Shown here: piece by piece, positions 12,253 to 23,588 of the stretch
Position numbering within the stretch: position 1 is the first letter of the stretch
Layout of the letters: every line of letters begins with the position of its first letter
From: Adiantum capillus-veneris
Taxonomy: Eukaryota; Streptophyta; Polypodiopsida; Polypodiales; Pteridaceae
Assembly: GCA_014529385.2 (NCBI GenBank)
Contig: CM043963.1
Location: forward strand, 64,097,469-64,161,468
DNA: 64,000 nucleotides
Direction: 5' to 3'
The notes under the pieces: generated by a model
The model's database searches: none
What the model was told of the DNA's origin: nothing
What the model saw: only the letters and a program-made list of their open reading frames with translations
Made by a program: the position numbers and the translations under genes

Positions 12253-13116
12253 TTGTTGTTTCTTTCAGACATGGAGAACATAGTACTAGAGACGGACGAT
12301 GTAGGGAAAGATACATGTGAAGAAAAATTGTTCACATTCCTATACAATGCCCGTGCTCATGACCGTGCACCAGAGTTATCACTAATGTTTAATGCAGAGT
12401 TTTGTATCCAGCAGATTACCGATTGCTTAATGGAGTACCTACAAACGCATTTGCAATAGTATGAAGCAGTCATTTTTGATAGCTCTCTATCAATTGATGG
12501 CAAGCGATTTGTGCATCCAATAGATCTTAACCTTGAGAAGCGTGCTGTAAGAAGTTTGAATCGCTCTCTAGAAAAGTGTCCCTCCAATGCACTGCTTGTC
12601 AAAGAAAGATGTCCTAAGCACTCTAAAAGGTGTCGCTTAGTGGAATTCAACCATGGATTTGTGTTTTACTTGTGCCTGTTGACGGATGGTGAGTCAGAGA
12701 CTTCCCAGTCGTAAAATTTTGGTAGTTTCCCATTGGCACAGGAGGAAGAGGTAGGAGACGTGGAGTTACAGTTTGACCCAGAAGAAGAGTGGGTAGAGGT
12801 ATTGAAGGAGATGTTTGTTGCAGGCTTAACTCTTGCTTCTCTTGCAAATGCAGAGCTTGGAAGCAAGCAAGAAAGCCCGAATGAGGAATGTTCTTTGCCT
12901 TTAAATTATGCTCCCATTTTTTCTATGGGGAACGAGGTGCACTACATTCTCCTCACATATATTATGCATGAGCTGAATATACGGGAGGACTACTGCTTAG
13001 CTGTAATTGCTAATTTTTGTGCGACAGACATGGGATTTGTGGAGAATGGAGTGGACAAACATCTACTTGCTGACACATCTGTGCACAACAACAATTCACT
13101 TCAGGGGGTCAGCTGA
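12253..13116 (+). pseudogene. Long frame with two stops, unknown family
   Basis: One plus-strand frame stays open for 288 codons except for TAG at 12457-12459 and TAA at 12712-12714. The product begins MLFLSDMENIVLETDDVGKD; its central part is basic and Ser-rich; its last part is acidic (VELQFDPEEEWVEVLKEMF) with hydrophobic helices such as VHYILLTYIMHELNI. I recognise no domain. Length and coherent amphipathic composition argue for a former coding region. The alternative is chance openness in a moderately GC-balanced stretch. Confidence 0.35.
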
Positions 13117-13225
13117 TCAAAGATGTATAGAATGAAGCAAAGTCTGGAGAAGCCAATTTTCCAATAGAGGAGCAGTTCCAATCAACCCAAGACATCTTGG
13201 TTTAGAAAACATGGGTATCTCAATG

Positions 13226-13230
13226 GCACC
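13226..13230. repeat. Left target-site duplication of LTR-X
   Basis: GCACC directly before the left LTR; the same five bases follow the right LTR at 17442-17446. Confidence 0.8.
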
Positions 13231-13407
13231 TATAAGACGTAGGAGACTGAGATGCTGGATCCACCACCCTACCTCTCAATATATAGGCCGGCTCCTTGCC
13301 TTAGCCATAATTTGGATCCCCAATCCACATAGGTCCAGTCCAAGCCCTTGGCTCAGGTCCCTGACCCCCCAAGTCGAGCCTTTCTCTTTAGGGTCCTTGT
13401 CCTTACA
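13231..13407 (-). repeat. LTR-X 3' LTR
   Basis: Plus-strand ends TATAAGACG and GTCCTTACA. It aligns over its full length with 17265-17441 through shared blocks such as GGAGACTGAGATGC, GATCCACCACCCTACCTC and AGCCCTTGGCTCA. Confidence 0.88.
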
Positions 13408-15400
13408 TTACTCCCCCCTTGGAGAACCATTTTCATCCTCAAAAATAAGAGTGGTGATACACTAATGTGTTCCACAATGGCATCCTTCATGGATCCAATT
13501 GTTTATTTAATTGGAACATGGTTGAGTGGGAGGTTCAATGAAATCATAAATAACATCCTGATTTTCCACATTGTTGTCCCTTTGCAACCGTTTTGGTGTA
13601 ACCAGCTCATATACAACATATCGTCTAGACTCCGTTTAGAACTCACTTGAGTATGCTAAACGAGTTATCACAACTAAGATGTACCCAAAAGAGTCACCTT
13701 TTTTCACTTTCCATGAAAGTAATTGGCTGATGTAACTTATCGGCAAAATATAAGTCCTTGACTTGTTCTTAATTTTCTTCGGTAAAAAACCCCACCATAA
13801 CTAGTGTTCAGGGTTGAGCACCTAGCTTAAACATGAAGAGACTAAACTACGTCACAAACATGATTTATCTGATTGTAATCAAACTCCAACTAGCGCGATA
13901 CGTGCTTGCTAACTGGACTGCTTGGTGCTAACATACGAGCTCTTTATATCCTTTAGCACAAATAACCATCCGTTAATGTTGTTTAGCATCACTTGTACCT
14001 TAACATCATTCAGAGTGTTTGACAATTTCTAGCCACTGACATTGTTCCTGACACGTCGGGCTAACTTGAAGGGTCTATAAAATGGATTCGACCAGTACCT
14101 AGGGACTTTGTCGTGACATATACTTGAAATAGTGGGCACCAGAGTCAGTTCCAGAGACTCATATTCTCCACATGTGGAATATGTCTCATGTAAGTTGTTT
14201 GCAAAAAGAACATCCTTTAAGTACAAGATGTACTTGTGCGTGAAGGTAACTGCAAACTCTCTACAACGGGAGTGAGAGGGACCCTCATTAGCCTTGCTCC
14301 ACACTGGCTAAACCAAACTCCTTGAGTTCCTAGACCATGTTGCATCCCATGTGACAACATGTGCCAAATAAACCCTACAAGTGGGTATATAACTGCATAA
14401 TGCAGAAACCTATGTTGGATATTACCTGAACTTGTCATCTCGCTAAAGAGAAAAAGAAGATGAAAACATAGAACTTTATGCATCCTACTTGGAAAAGGAA
14501 ACAAAACCATAGAAATAAAACTAAATCAGATGCGTACCTAGAGGTTGAACATAGTGTTCACTTATTCATAATGAAAGGCACCTGCCTAAATTTCTCACCT
14601 ACAAAGGCCTAGAAACACTAATTGAAAATTAGTGAAATGAAAGTAGTATTGCACATGTAACCTTGGGTGTTGCCTATGCAATCCAGACCCCTTGGTTAAA
14701 ATCAACATTGTCAAACCCCTCGGTTAAACTTTGCAAAAAAATTGCTCAACGAGCAGCCGGCCCTTGGCCTATGTTTGTGAACCCCCTTGGGTTTTGCCGT
14801 GGCATCACATTACTTTTGAAGTTGAAATGTCTCCACTACCCCTTGGAAATTTGTGGACTTCTTTCCTTGAAAATGCAAGTGTGAAGGTTCAAATAATTGA
14901 CCATCAACCCTTACTAAATGATTTCGTAATCACAAGCTGGGTCTTACACCAAAACTGTACTCAGATAGACACTCTTAGTGCTAATATGAGCTCCATTGAA
15001 GTTGGAGTTGTATTCACAACTAGATTTTTCCACACCCAAAATCCATAATCTTGGGTTTTTGTGAATAGTCGTGCTGTCTAAATGCTGGCTTCATCTATAC
15101 ACCTTGTTAGAGAGATAAGCCCTTATGGGTTTAAGGCGTTCAAAAACTCAACTTTCTTTCACACTTAAAGTGTGTAGTACTAAAATAATGCCCAAAAAAT
15201 CACTAATGGCAAGACTCTTGCTCAAGTGGATAGAATTGTTTGATCTTGAAATCAATCACTGATGGACTACAAACAGATGGCTCTTAGAGACTCCAAAATA
15301 GGCGGAAATAGATGGCTCTTAGTCCTTCTTGTTACCGTATTGACGTAGAAAGATTGTCGTAAAATCATGCCTAGTTTAACCTTACCCGCGGAGAATTTGG

Positions 15401-15403
<3 letters not shown>

Positions 15404-15441
<38 letters not shown>
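15404..15441. repeat. (GA)n microsatellite
   Basis: Thirty-eight bases of GA dinucleotide inside LTR-X. Confidence 0.95.
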
Positions 15442-15444
<3 letters not shown>

Positions 15445-15752
15445 ATGGGTTGAGGAAAAACCCTTATTCTAATGTTATATATGCCCCTTGGATATGCTCC
15501 AGTGCAGAACTTGTCTGCGTCATAGCTTATCCGTGATAAACATACAACTGTGTGCTTGTAGAACACTCGTAGAGAGAGATACCATAATGCACATCTGGAC
15601 CCATATATCGTATATGTGGTCATAATTGTACCAGAGTGACTTAGGTATGACACTTTTATTGTGAATAAATATAAACACAGAATATTTCAAAACATCAGTA
15701 ATTGAGCTAATGCTGTAGCAGAAGCATATTCAAGATGGGTGTTGTATGTCCA

Positions 15753-15966
15753 TCTTGTGAGAGCTCGGTACTCGCCCCTACTTTGTCAAAGTTTCTCCAA
15801 CTCTAGAAAATCCACTCCTTAGACTTGTTGAATTAAAGTCCATTACCATAATTTCCAACCTCTTGCCAAGGGCCTTGCTTGAACCACAACCCACCTCTAT
15901 GCTTTTCCTTGATCTGCACCAGCCACCAACGTTTGCACCTGTTGTTGCTTGGGGTTATGGAGGCCC
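15753..15966. repeat. Internal direct repeat of LTR-X, copy 1
   Basis: This 214-bp block recurs at 16557-16770. Both contain TACTCGCCCCTACTTTGTCA, TTCTCCAACTCT-GAAAATC and CTTGAACCACAACCCA in order. It lies inside the LTR-X interior and was probably duplicated after or within the element. Confidence 0.88.
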
Positions 15967-16556
15967 ACCCAACTCTTTAGATCATGCATGCCGACAATGA
16001 GTGGATCATATCCATGTCTGAGTGCACATGGGTAGACAACTTTCCTAGGAGCCATGCCGTAGAAAACTTTGTTTGACAGCTTCTTGCAATTATAGTTAAT
16101 GGTTGGCCTTGCCAAGTGCCTTGACTGTACAAGTCACAGGTTTTCTGTTTATGTCTCAGGCTTTGCCTCTAATTGCATAGTGCTAAACAACCTTGTCTAC
16201 ACTTGTTGTTGTCTATACTCACGCCTTCAATTTGTCCTTGACAAACATCCCTTGGAACCATAAGCCATGGTCTCGAAGCGTGCTTTTACTAATGCAATTT
16301 ATTTTTTCCAAATTGAAATGAATGCAAAACATTAATTTCAAGTTCATGGTACCTACCGGCCATCAAAAACTTCTATATTGAAAAACTCTGTCAAATATGA
16401 ATCGATTGTCTTGAAGGTGATGGCCTCACAGCGTCAACAACAGGAGAGATCCGGAAGCCTTGCTTCCCTTGAATCCATTGTTGGGTTGAAGCCAATAGAT
16501 CAACAACCTTTTCCATGTTGCTGGTTCTTGACAACCCCTTCCATGCCTTGAACGAA

Positions 16557-16770
16557 TCTTGTGAGAGTTTGGTACTCGCCCCTACTTTGTCAAAGTTTCT
16601 CCAACTCTCGAAAATCCACTCCTCAGACTACTAAATTAAAGTCCATGACCATAATTTCCAGCCTCTTTCCAACGGCCTTTCTTGAACCACAACCCATCTC
16701 TATGCTTCTCCTCGATCCGTACCAGCCACCAACATTTGTATTCGTTGTTGCATGGGGTTGTGGAGGCCCT
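16557..16770. repeat. Internal direct repeat of LTR-X, copy 2
   Basis: Second copy, 804 bp downstream of the first, with scattered substitutions. Confidence 0.88.
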
Positions 16771-17264
16771 TGCTGTCTTTGAAAGAAAACTCTTAAAACC
16801 TCCATGGGAACTGCCTCTTGTCCAAGAAAACCTAAGGTCACTTAAGTGACCTTGTATGTATGAACACATTGCAGCCATGGCGGACTGCATGCGCCACGCA
16901 GAGACAGAGAGAAAGGGACCTTGCTCGTAGAGAAGCTGTCCATACAAACCAAACCTATGATGAGTTCTCCTACTTGGCCCAAGGAAATTCCAAGAAGCTC
17001 AACACAGCTCACATATATGCAGGTCGAAGCATGCCATCTCCTTCATACAAGTGGCCACTCCCGTGGCCCTTGACCCCAAGATGAACCTATGTATTCAAGG
17101 GGTCATGTCCACGGCCTTCTCCCCTTGCTTCCCAAGGAGATTTTCCATGGCCCAAGCTCACCCAGAATGAGAGAGAAAAATAGAGCGAGAAAGAGATAAT
17201 CCATGATCTACCTTCCCCTCCTCCATGTCTGCCTCTATCCTTCTCCCTTGTGCTCTGAAACCAA

Positions 17265-17441
17265 TATAAGACCTAGGAGACTGAGATGCCTGATCCACCA
17301 CCCTACCTCCAAATATATAGGCCGACTCCTTGACCTAGCCATAGTTTGGATCCCCAGTCCACACTGGTCCACTCCGAGCCCTTGGCTCAAGTACTTGACC
17401 CTCTTGGTCAAGCCTTTCTCCTTAGGATCCTTGTCCTAAAA
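17265..17441 (-). repeat. LTR-X 5' LTR
   Basis: It has the same length as the left copy. Its outer end (GTCCTAAAA) has two substitutions relative to GTCCTTACA in the left copy. The primer-binding site abuts its inner end at 17264. Confidence 0.85.
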
Positions 17442-18371
17442 GCACCCCTGGCCCAGATGGTGAATAGCCATTCAGTTCACTTGTGGGGAAGATCCACGCT
17501 AGAAATGGAGAAGAATCAAATGGTAACTTCTTTAGCGGCATGCATATGGTTTTGCCTATGTACTAATATGCAATATTGAGATAAATCCGATTGTATACAG
17601 GTGCTTGTGTATGATGATAGAGGGCCCCCTATTTCATGTCATACACAGCTTATGCCCTGGCGGCAGGAGTCAAAGACCCAGAGAGCATAGATTCATACAA
17701 AAAAAGTCTAATTTTAAGGGATAGAAGACGCTTGATGCCCGTGGGGATGCTGCCATCAACAGAGGAAGAGTTTGGCTCAGGGGCGTGCACGTCGAAGAGG
17801 TACACAATGAGAAAGAAGGGGGTGCAGTGAAGAGAATGAAAACGACGTGATCAGGCCCATCTTCTCTCGCTCCGGTCTCATGATTGTTGCCACCTTGCAT
17901 GGCACTCCCCCGCATTTGAGTTGCCCCAAGCCCTTTGCTTCCTCTCTTTGTGGATGAGTTGTAAAGAATGTGTAACTTTTGAACTTTTAAGAAGCTCTTT
18001 CTGCCTTGCTCTATGTATAAGTCATCTATAAGTCCTTTGGTGTAACGCTAATAGGCTATTGGCTCTTTCTTTGCCTCCATCGTGTCTGATGTGCTTAAAG
18101 TAACCTGTTCTTGCCATGTAGGTGTGTCTTTTCCATGCCTTGTGTGGACCATATTGACAACGAGTCGTATTTTTTTACAGAATAAGAACCATGGTTGAGC
18201 AGTATGTGCTACATTGGAATAAAAAAAAATGGTGAGTAGAGCAGGGATTTATGGAGCATATGTTGTTCTCATATGGAACATGGTAGCTCACCATGTAATG
18301 AATGATATGTTTCCCACCCCACCCTGCTAGGTATGCCTTCTTCCAATCCAGCAAGGCCGCTTGAAATGATC
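17442..18371. other. Anonymous sequence
   Basis: It starts with the right GCACC target duplication (17442-17446). I see no gene, repeat end or domain beyond that. Confidence 0.4.
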
Positions 18372-18929
18372 TCAGCTTACTTTCGTCCCACGAATGCTAC
18401 TCAACGTAGTGGAATATTTTATCGAGTGATTTCCACACATTTTTCTTGTGATTTTTAATTGCCCCACCACCAACATTGTCTTTAACCACTTTATGTAACT
18501 GTTTCCATTTTTTGAATAGGATTCTCTTCTCCTCTCTATCAGAATATTTGAGGCTAAACCCAAGAAACCTTCTGGCCTCTTGCCACCTATTGACGCTTTC
18601 CTTGGTACCTTGTAACGACCTTGAGACATATTAGGGTCCTCTTAGATTTTGAAATTTCCTCCATGCAAACCAATGTCTAAGAGAAATTCCTCTAAGGATT
18701 TGATGACTCTTTTTGACTCACTCACCGTCTTTAAGGTCCGTGCAGAACATATGTACAAATGAACCACCTTTTCAATTATTCTGCATAGTGCATGGAGTGT
18801 ACAAACGTGAATTGTGCACAGAGGAATGTCAAGCACTGTCCAAATAGATTCATTTTGAAGATGTGTATTGGGTACTCTACTCCATTGCACACTCTCAAGA
18901 GATTGTAATCGGCCATGCAGTATAAACAT
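18372..18929 (-). pseudogene. Decayed minus-strand frame, unknown family
   Basis: One minus frame is open for 186 codons except for a single stop at about 18642-18644. It contains IHVCTLHALCRIIEKVVHLY, then a run ending FLLDIGLHGGNFKI, then a basic segment (GRYKVPRKASIGGKRPEGF) and KWLKTMLVVGQLKITRK. The Cys-His-Leu-His patch plus the 'GLHGGN' turn looks like conserved protein sequence, possibly from a DNA transposon. That is an impression; I cannot name the family. Confidence 0.35.
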
Positions 18930-19312
18930 GGATTTTCCACAGATGACCGTGTGTTATATTGTACAGCCTCCCTTTTAATTTATCAAATTTCTTCTAAGTT
19001 ATCATCTCTTAAACTACATGTTTTGGAACTAGACGACTATAATGCACACTGGCATTAGAACCTACTCCGTTCAAGTTTGGACGTAGCAAAGTCCTGCAAA
19101 AAAAAGCTCCATGCGTCATGATCAATAATAAGAAAGTGCAAAGCATATATGTGATACAAAAGTAGAACCAAACTTTGAGGTACCTTAAAGTTCATATCCA
19201 TTTTTTCAGGCCGCCACTACCAATCTTCATATTCTCTATATTTCATAGATCTCGTTTTCTTTTCCAACTCCCAAGCACTGTGTCTTTCACAAGCGAATTT
19301 GTGATCTTCTTC

Positions 19313-19724
19313 TCAAGGCTTTGGATTGTCTCTTTGTTTTATGAAATCTTTTGAGCGCATGCTTTCATGAAGTTTCTTCAGCTGCTTGTTCTCCATTGCT
19401 AGGAGGTTTATTTGCTTTTCCGCATTCAATCCTCGCATTACCATTCTTGCCATCACTTGTGAAATGTAAAAGGTTAGTGATATTAGCAAAGGGAGGTGAC
19501 ACATTTGTTGTAGGATCCTTTGGGTAAATAGACCCATCGGTCCACAAATCCAAATGAGGTTCCTTGTTTTTCCTTCTAAGTTCTTTCTCCCATTGGGATA
19601 AGAAAGACTCCTTCCTACGTTTTTGCAATGATGCGTACGCTTGCAATACATCAACATAAAGATGATGTGTGTTCTTTCTTCGGATAAGTGTTGAAGATGA
19701 AGGGGCTGGGGATTGCAAGTTCAT
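19313..19724 (-). pseudogene. Overlapping minus frames with coiled-coil character
   Basis: Two overlapping minus frames (19365-19724 and 19313-19657) could be one coding region broken by a frameshift. One reads SLQKRRKESFLSQWEKELRR and the other ends NLLAMENKQLKKLHESMRSK, both helix-prone and charged. No family is recognised. They sit upstream, in minus-strand sense, of the 18372-18929 frame and may belong with it. Confidence 0.25.
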
Positions 19725-20376
19725 ATTGATTTTTTAATCAGGAAAAGAAATATTGTCCAGTCCTATGACTAACAAAATATCTCAAGTTTTGGTAGCAAAG
19801 GCATGGAAGCTTGCGTTTGAAATCATTGTAGTCCCATGTTTAGAGTTGATAGAGTTTCTATAGCTTATGTTTTTGGACGGAACGCTTGTAAATTGGTGTT
19901 TTAAATCATTAGTCATATGGTTTTTTATATTCTTGACAAGAGAAAGAAGGACATGAAAAGAATACGGCGGCTACCAAACAATGAATTTCATTTTGGCTGT
20001 TTGTTGGTGCAAACAAGCGTTGCCTAAAAAATAGTATCTAACATTTTCATTTTGTCTCTCTAAGATGATGTGGAACTTCTTACAGGTACCAAAAGTGAGT
20101 CCAAAGTTCTCCTAATGCACCATCCAAAAGTCCTAAATATGATATATGAGACTTATTCTTAACTAACTGTTAGTTTTCTGAAAAGTACCCAACTAATCGG
20201 GTCCACCCGTCCGTAGACATAGTTCTATTTAGATACTAATCTCCCACTTTCCACATCGCACTCACCGTTCCTCTTGTTTTATAATTTCTATCACATTGTT
20301 TTACATGTACAAACAAGGTTCCTTTATCAATTCTGGGAACAGGTTCTTTCATAAAACCCTTCAAGCAACACTATAT
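19725..20376. other. Anonymous sequence, expected site of the Cop1 5' LTR start
   Basis: The 3' LTR of Cop1 is 228 bp, so the 5' LTR should start near 20232. Upstream of 20377 I cannot match the sequence to the 3' LTR by eye. Confidence 0.4.
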
Positions 20377-20459
20377 AACACTACTCTTGGTTGTGTGCCT
20401 TGAGCTTCTTTGTCTTCTCCAAGTTATGTGTGTTTCTTTGCAATCAGGTATTTTCAACA
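20377..20459 (+). repeat. Cop1 5' LTR, U5 end only recognisable
   Basis: From TAACACTACTCTTGG through TGCCTTGAGCTTCTT to TTTTCAACA it matches the last 85 bp of the 3' LTR (to 44093). It is followed by A and then TTGG, the start of the primer site and the GyA1 target duplication. Confidence 0.75.
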
Positions 20460-20464
20460 ATTGG

Positions 20465-21603
20465 TGTTAGGAGTTTTTTGGAGAAAGGTATTGCGCATAT
20501 GTATATACACATGCATGGTGCATCAAATAAAGGATTGTCCATTTTCCAGAGCTAGGTGGTTGCGTGGGCCCCACATGTGTACAGGTAGGACAACATGTAC
20601 ATAGTGCATCGATTTTCACTATCACCAGTACCAATGTGTTTTTTCAATAATAATGAGGAGTTGATAGTGCGTAAAACTTCTCAAGGAAGCTATCCCCGGG
20701 CCGATGACATGAGGTAAGCAGGTGCGTCAGATGGCATCTAGTGGTGTCAGGAAGTCGAATGGGGTCAATACTTGCACGTGGATAAGTACGAACACAACAT
20801 GGGTGTTTTCTTGTGATAATTATGCAAAAGTTCATCATGAGGAACATATTTTGGGTCTAATTCACATGATTACGGGATGCATTATTGGAAAAAGTTGAGT
20901 GCCAGGTGTGCGGATGGATTCAGCAAGGTGACAACTATGCACTGCGAAGCCACTTGTTGGCTTGTTCGGGGTGCGTTTGAGGTCAACTAAAAGGCCAAAG
21001 GTTCCCAAGTAATAAATCTAAGTTTGGAAACTTAAAAACCTGAAAGAAGACCAGAAAAAATGTGGAGAGAAGAGGAGGAACAACCGCAACTGTGTTTTTG
21101 CTGTTTTTGGAGCCTCATTTGGCCGTAAACTGCTCATCCGAGGTCGGATTTGAGCACTTTGACATTGTAGATTGGGGTTTTGGGCCATTCCGGACGCGAT
21201 GGTGCTGTCCATTTTGCTAAATTCCTCACTATTTTTCTGCTATTTTGGCTGTGTAAGTTTTTCCTATGAGCGAAGCTTTTGCCTTAATTTGTGATTGTAT
21301 CTGGCATATTTTACCCATATTGTGTGAGCTATTTGCCCCATTGGTGTTGGCTCAAGCTCAATTGTATCTAAAAATCAGAAATTGTCTCCTTTTCAGCTGA
21401 GTTTTTTGGGTGTGTGTGTGTGTCTCTCTGTGGAGAGTGGGAAAATGGATAGTCTCTCTCCTGTCACTCCATCGGTGTGTTCCCTGTCTCCGCCAGGTGA
21501 GTTGTGTAAGCCGAGTGGTGCCCCATAGTGTGTATGTATATTATCCCAAGAGTGTGTGTCGGGTCATTATAGAGGCATTGTGTGTGTTTCCATCCCGCTC
21601 ACA
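20465..21603 (+). repeat. GyA1 5' LTR
   Basis: 1139 bp, ends TGTTAGGAG and CTCACA. It aligns throughout with 28019-29163 and, inverted, with both GyA2 LTRs. Substitutions against its partner are frequent by eye, clearly more than between the GyA2 LTRs. Confidence 0.92.
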
Positions 21604-21609
21604 TTCTTT

Positions 21610-21623
21610 TGGTGCCCCCACGG
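21610..21623 (+). other. GyA1 primer-binding site
   Basis: TGGTGCCCCCACGG begins six bases (TTCTTT) after the LTR end. GyA2 has TGGCGCCCCCACGG at the same place. It would pair with a tRNA 3' end reading CCGTGGGGGCGCCA; I cannot name that tRNA with certainty. Confidence 0.7.
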
Positions 21624-22631
21624 AGGATCTTCTTCGAGTACCTTCTGCTCGAGCTTCAAGCTTCGAGATTTGGGATTACAGGTTGCAGATTACAGGTTAC
21701 GGGTTACAGGTACAGGTAGCTGGAGTAGAGTGATATACTGGCAAGTGGAAGTCACTTGCAGTTGTTATGGGTATGCATCATTTGGCACCTGTTTGAGCGC
21801 ATTGTCTGCTGGTATTGTACGTTACTTGTGAAAACTGCCATTGTACGCCTTTGTGGAGCCATAATTAGTTTTATTTGGCAGTCCCAACCATTTCTGAGAC
21901 TTGGTCTGGAAGATAGTCATTTCTGAGACTTGACTATACGAGATTTGCATAAGCTTTTGTGAGAGGGTTGATAGCATGAGGTTTTATTGAGGTGGGGGAT
22001 TCTCAAATGCGAGATCCTTTCGGTGATACAGGTGGCTAGAGCACCCTTTTTGTGACCTTTCCATAGGCTATGTACTAATGATTCCTACTTGATTCTCGGG
22101 TTCTATTGTTGGCAGGTTATGCATACATATACAGTCTATATTTTGGGTTCGTACTGCTCTACTTCTGGGGAAACTCTGTCAAAAAATTCCCAAGTTGTGA
22201 TGGCTATTTTTTGGTCTTTTGAGCCATTTATGCGGTTATGCTGCTAAAATTCTGTCAAAATCAGAGGATAAGTCAGGTGTGCCTTCTTGGGAGCTGCATG
22301 GTTGGCTTTAATGGATGATCAAAAAGGACCGCAGTTCACTCTTTTTCATTTTGCACAAAGAATCCAGATAAATGTTAATGTGTCCAGGAAGATTTTTTTC
22401 CAGCAGCGCATAGTCTTTATGTTCGGGCCAAGAAGATTAAGAGAGATAATGGAATCCCCTTTGCCTGTTATAATTCCAATGATTAACTATGAAAACTCAT
22501 TTGATGTGCATGTGTTTGTCCTTATCTAAAGATGAGCTCCATTGAAGTTTTCGAGGATTGAGTCAGTAAAAAGTTTGGGTTCTTGCATGTGTGGTAGAAG
22601 GGGTTCTCAACTCATTAAAACTTGGGTAGCC

Positions 22632-23588
22632 ATGGATTTCTCTTATCCGAAGTTTCATATAAGAAGTGATGAAGATGTGGAAGACTTTTTGGAAAAGATG
22701 GAGGTTGCCTGCATTAGCAACCGGATTTATGGCCCGATGCTGATGTTACGTCTTCTCCAGATTTGTTTAAAGAGTGATGCACGAGTTTGGTCCAAAGCAT
22801 TTGAAGAGAATTTGCATGCGGCGGATCCACCAGTGAAATTAAGTTGGGACAATCTAAGGCATAGATTGGAAGTGGAGTTTGTGAAGACAGAAGATCTTGA
22901 CAAAGTGTGGCAAGAATTACAAGGTTTGGTGCAAGAGGAAGGTGAGACAGTAGATGCATACATACGTAAGTTCTCATTGGCATGGGAGCGAATGTGCAAG
23001 GCCTTAGCACCACAGGTACCCCCACCTGACATGATGAAGAAGGACAGGTTCTTGGCTGGTCTTTGGGAGAATATATGTTGGAGAGTGGAGCTAAAGAAGC
23101 CTAGGACATATGAAGATGCATTGGAGGTGGCAAGGAACAAAGAGTGGAAGCTGAGGAAAATGAGCCAGCTAGGAGTAAAGTCTTTGCCTGTGAGGTCTGA
23201 ATTTTAGCCTATAGATTCTTTGCAAGGTCGCATGTCAGGGGTTCATCATGAAATAGTGGTTTCTGTTACTCCTCAAGCTATGCCAGCAGTAGTCACTACA
23301 ATAGTGCAAGATCATGGGCTAAGGCAAGAAAAGAGGCAAGTGGTAGATTTAATGAAGAATCTCAGCCTAAACATGCTAGGTCAAGTGGGAAATACTTGAG
23401 GTCGAGGGAGGTTTGCAAATCAGCCAGGACGTGAAGAAAGGCCCAGGAATGGTGTTGGACAAAGCAATGGTAGGTTCTGGAGTCAGACACCCATATGTTA
23501 TAATTGTGGAGAGTTGGGACACATCAGCCCGCAATGTGATAAGCCACCAAGGATGGGGGGAGACATGTATCCATTGCCAAGACAGGTG
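22632..23588 (+). pseudogene. gag: GyA1 gag
   Basis: The start ATG at 22632 corresponds to the intact GyA2 gag start. The particle protein domain reads EDVEDFLEKMEVACISN through WERMCKALAPQVPPP (retrotransposon gag). A zinc knuckle CYNCGELGHISPQC follows near the end. TAG at 23205-23207 and a TGA near 23398 interrupt it. In this copy gag reads on into pol in one frame (PLPRQVLTRSHDYG), showing that the ancestral element had a single gag-pol frame. The product would form the virus-like particle and bind RNA. Confidence 0.9.

Larger units (their letters stand above)
13231..17441 (-). mobile_element. LTR-X, degenerate LTR retrotransposon (minus strand)
   Basis: Two LTRs of exactly 177 bp (13231-13407 and 17265-17441) lie in the same orientation and are bounded by GCACC duplications. 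In element orientation the 5' LTR is on the right, followed by a primer site matching initiator-Met type (TTGGTTTCAGAGCA, complement of 17251-17264). A purine tract (CCAAGGGGGGAGTAA, complement of 13408-13422) precedes the 3' LTR. The LTR termini read TGTAAG to CTTATA, so the usual terminal CA is TA in both copies. The 3.86-kb interior has only short broken minus frames and no RT, integrase or zinc-knuckle motif I can identify, so it is either a long non-autonomous element or heavily decayed. Confidence 0.85.

Noticed and set aside
12689-12741. 53-bp intron (GTGAGT ... GGCACAG) joining the two halves of the 12.25-13.1 kb frame
   Set aside because: Splicing it would shift out of the downstream open frame, so a simple stop is the better reading.
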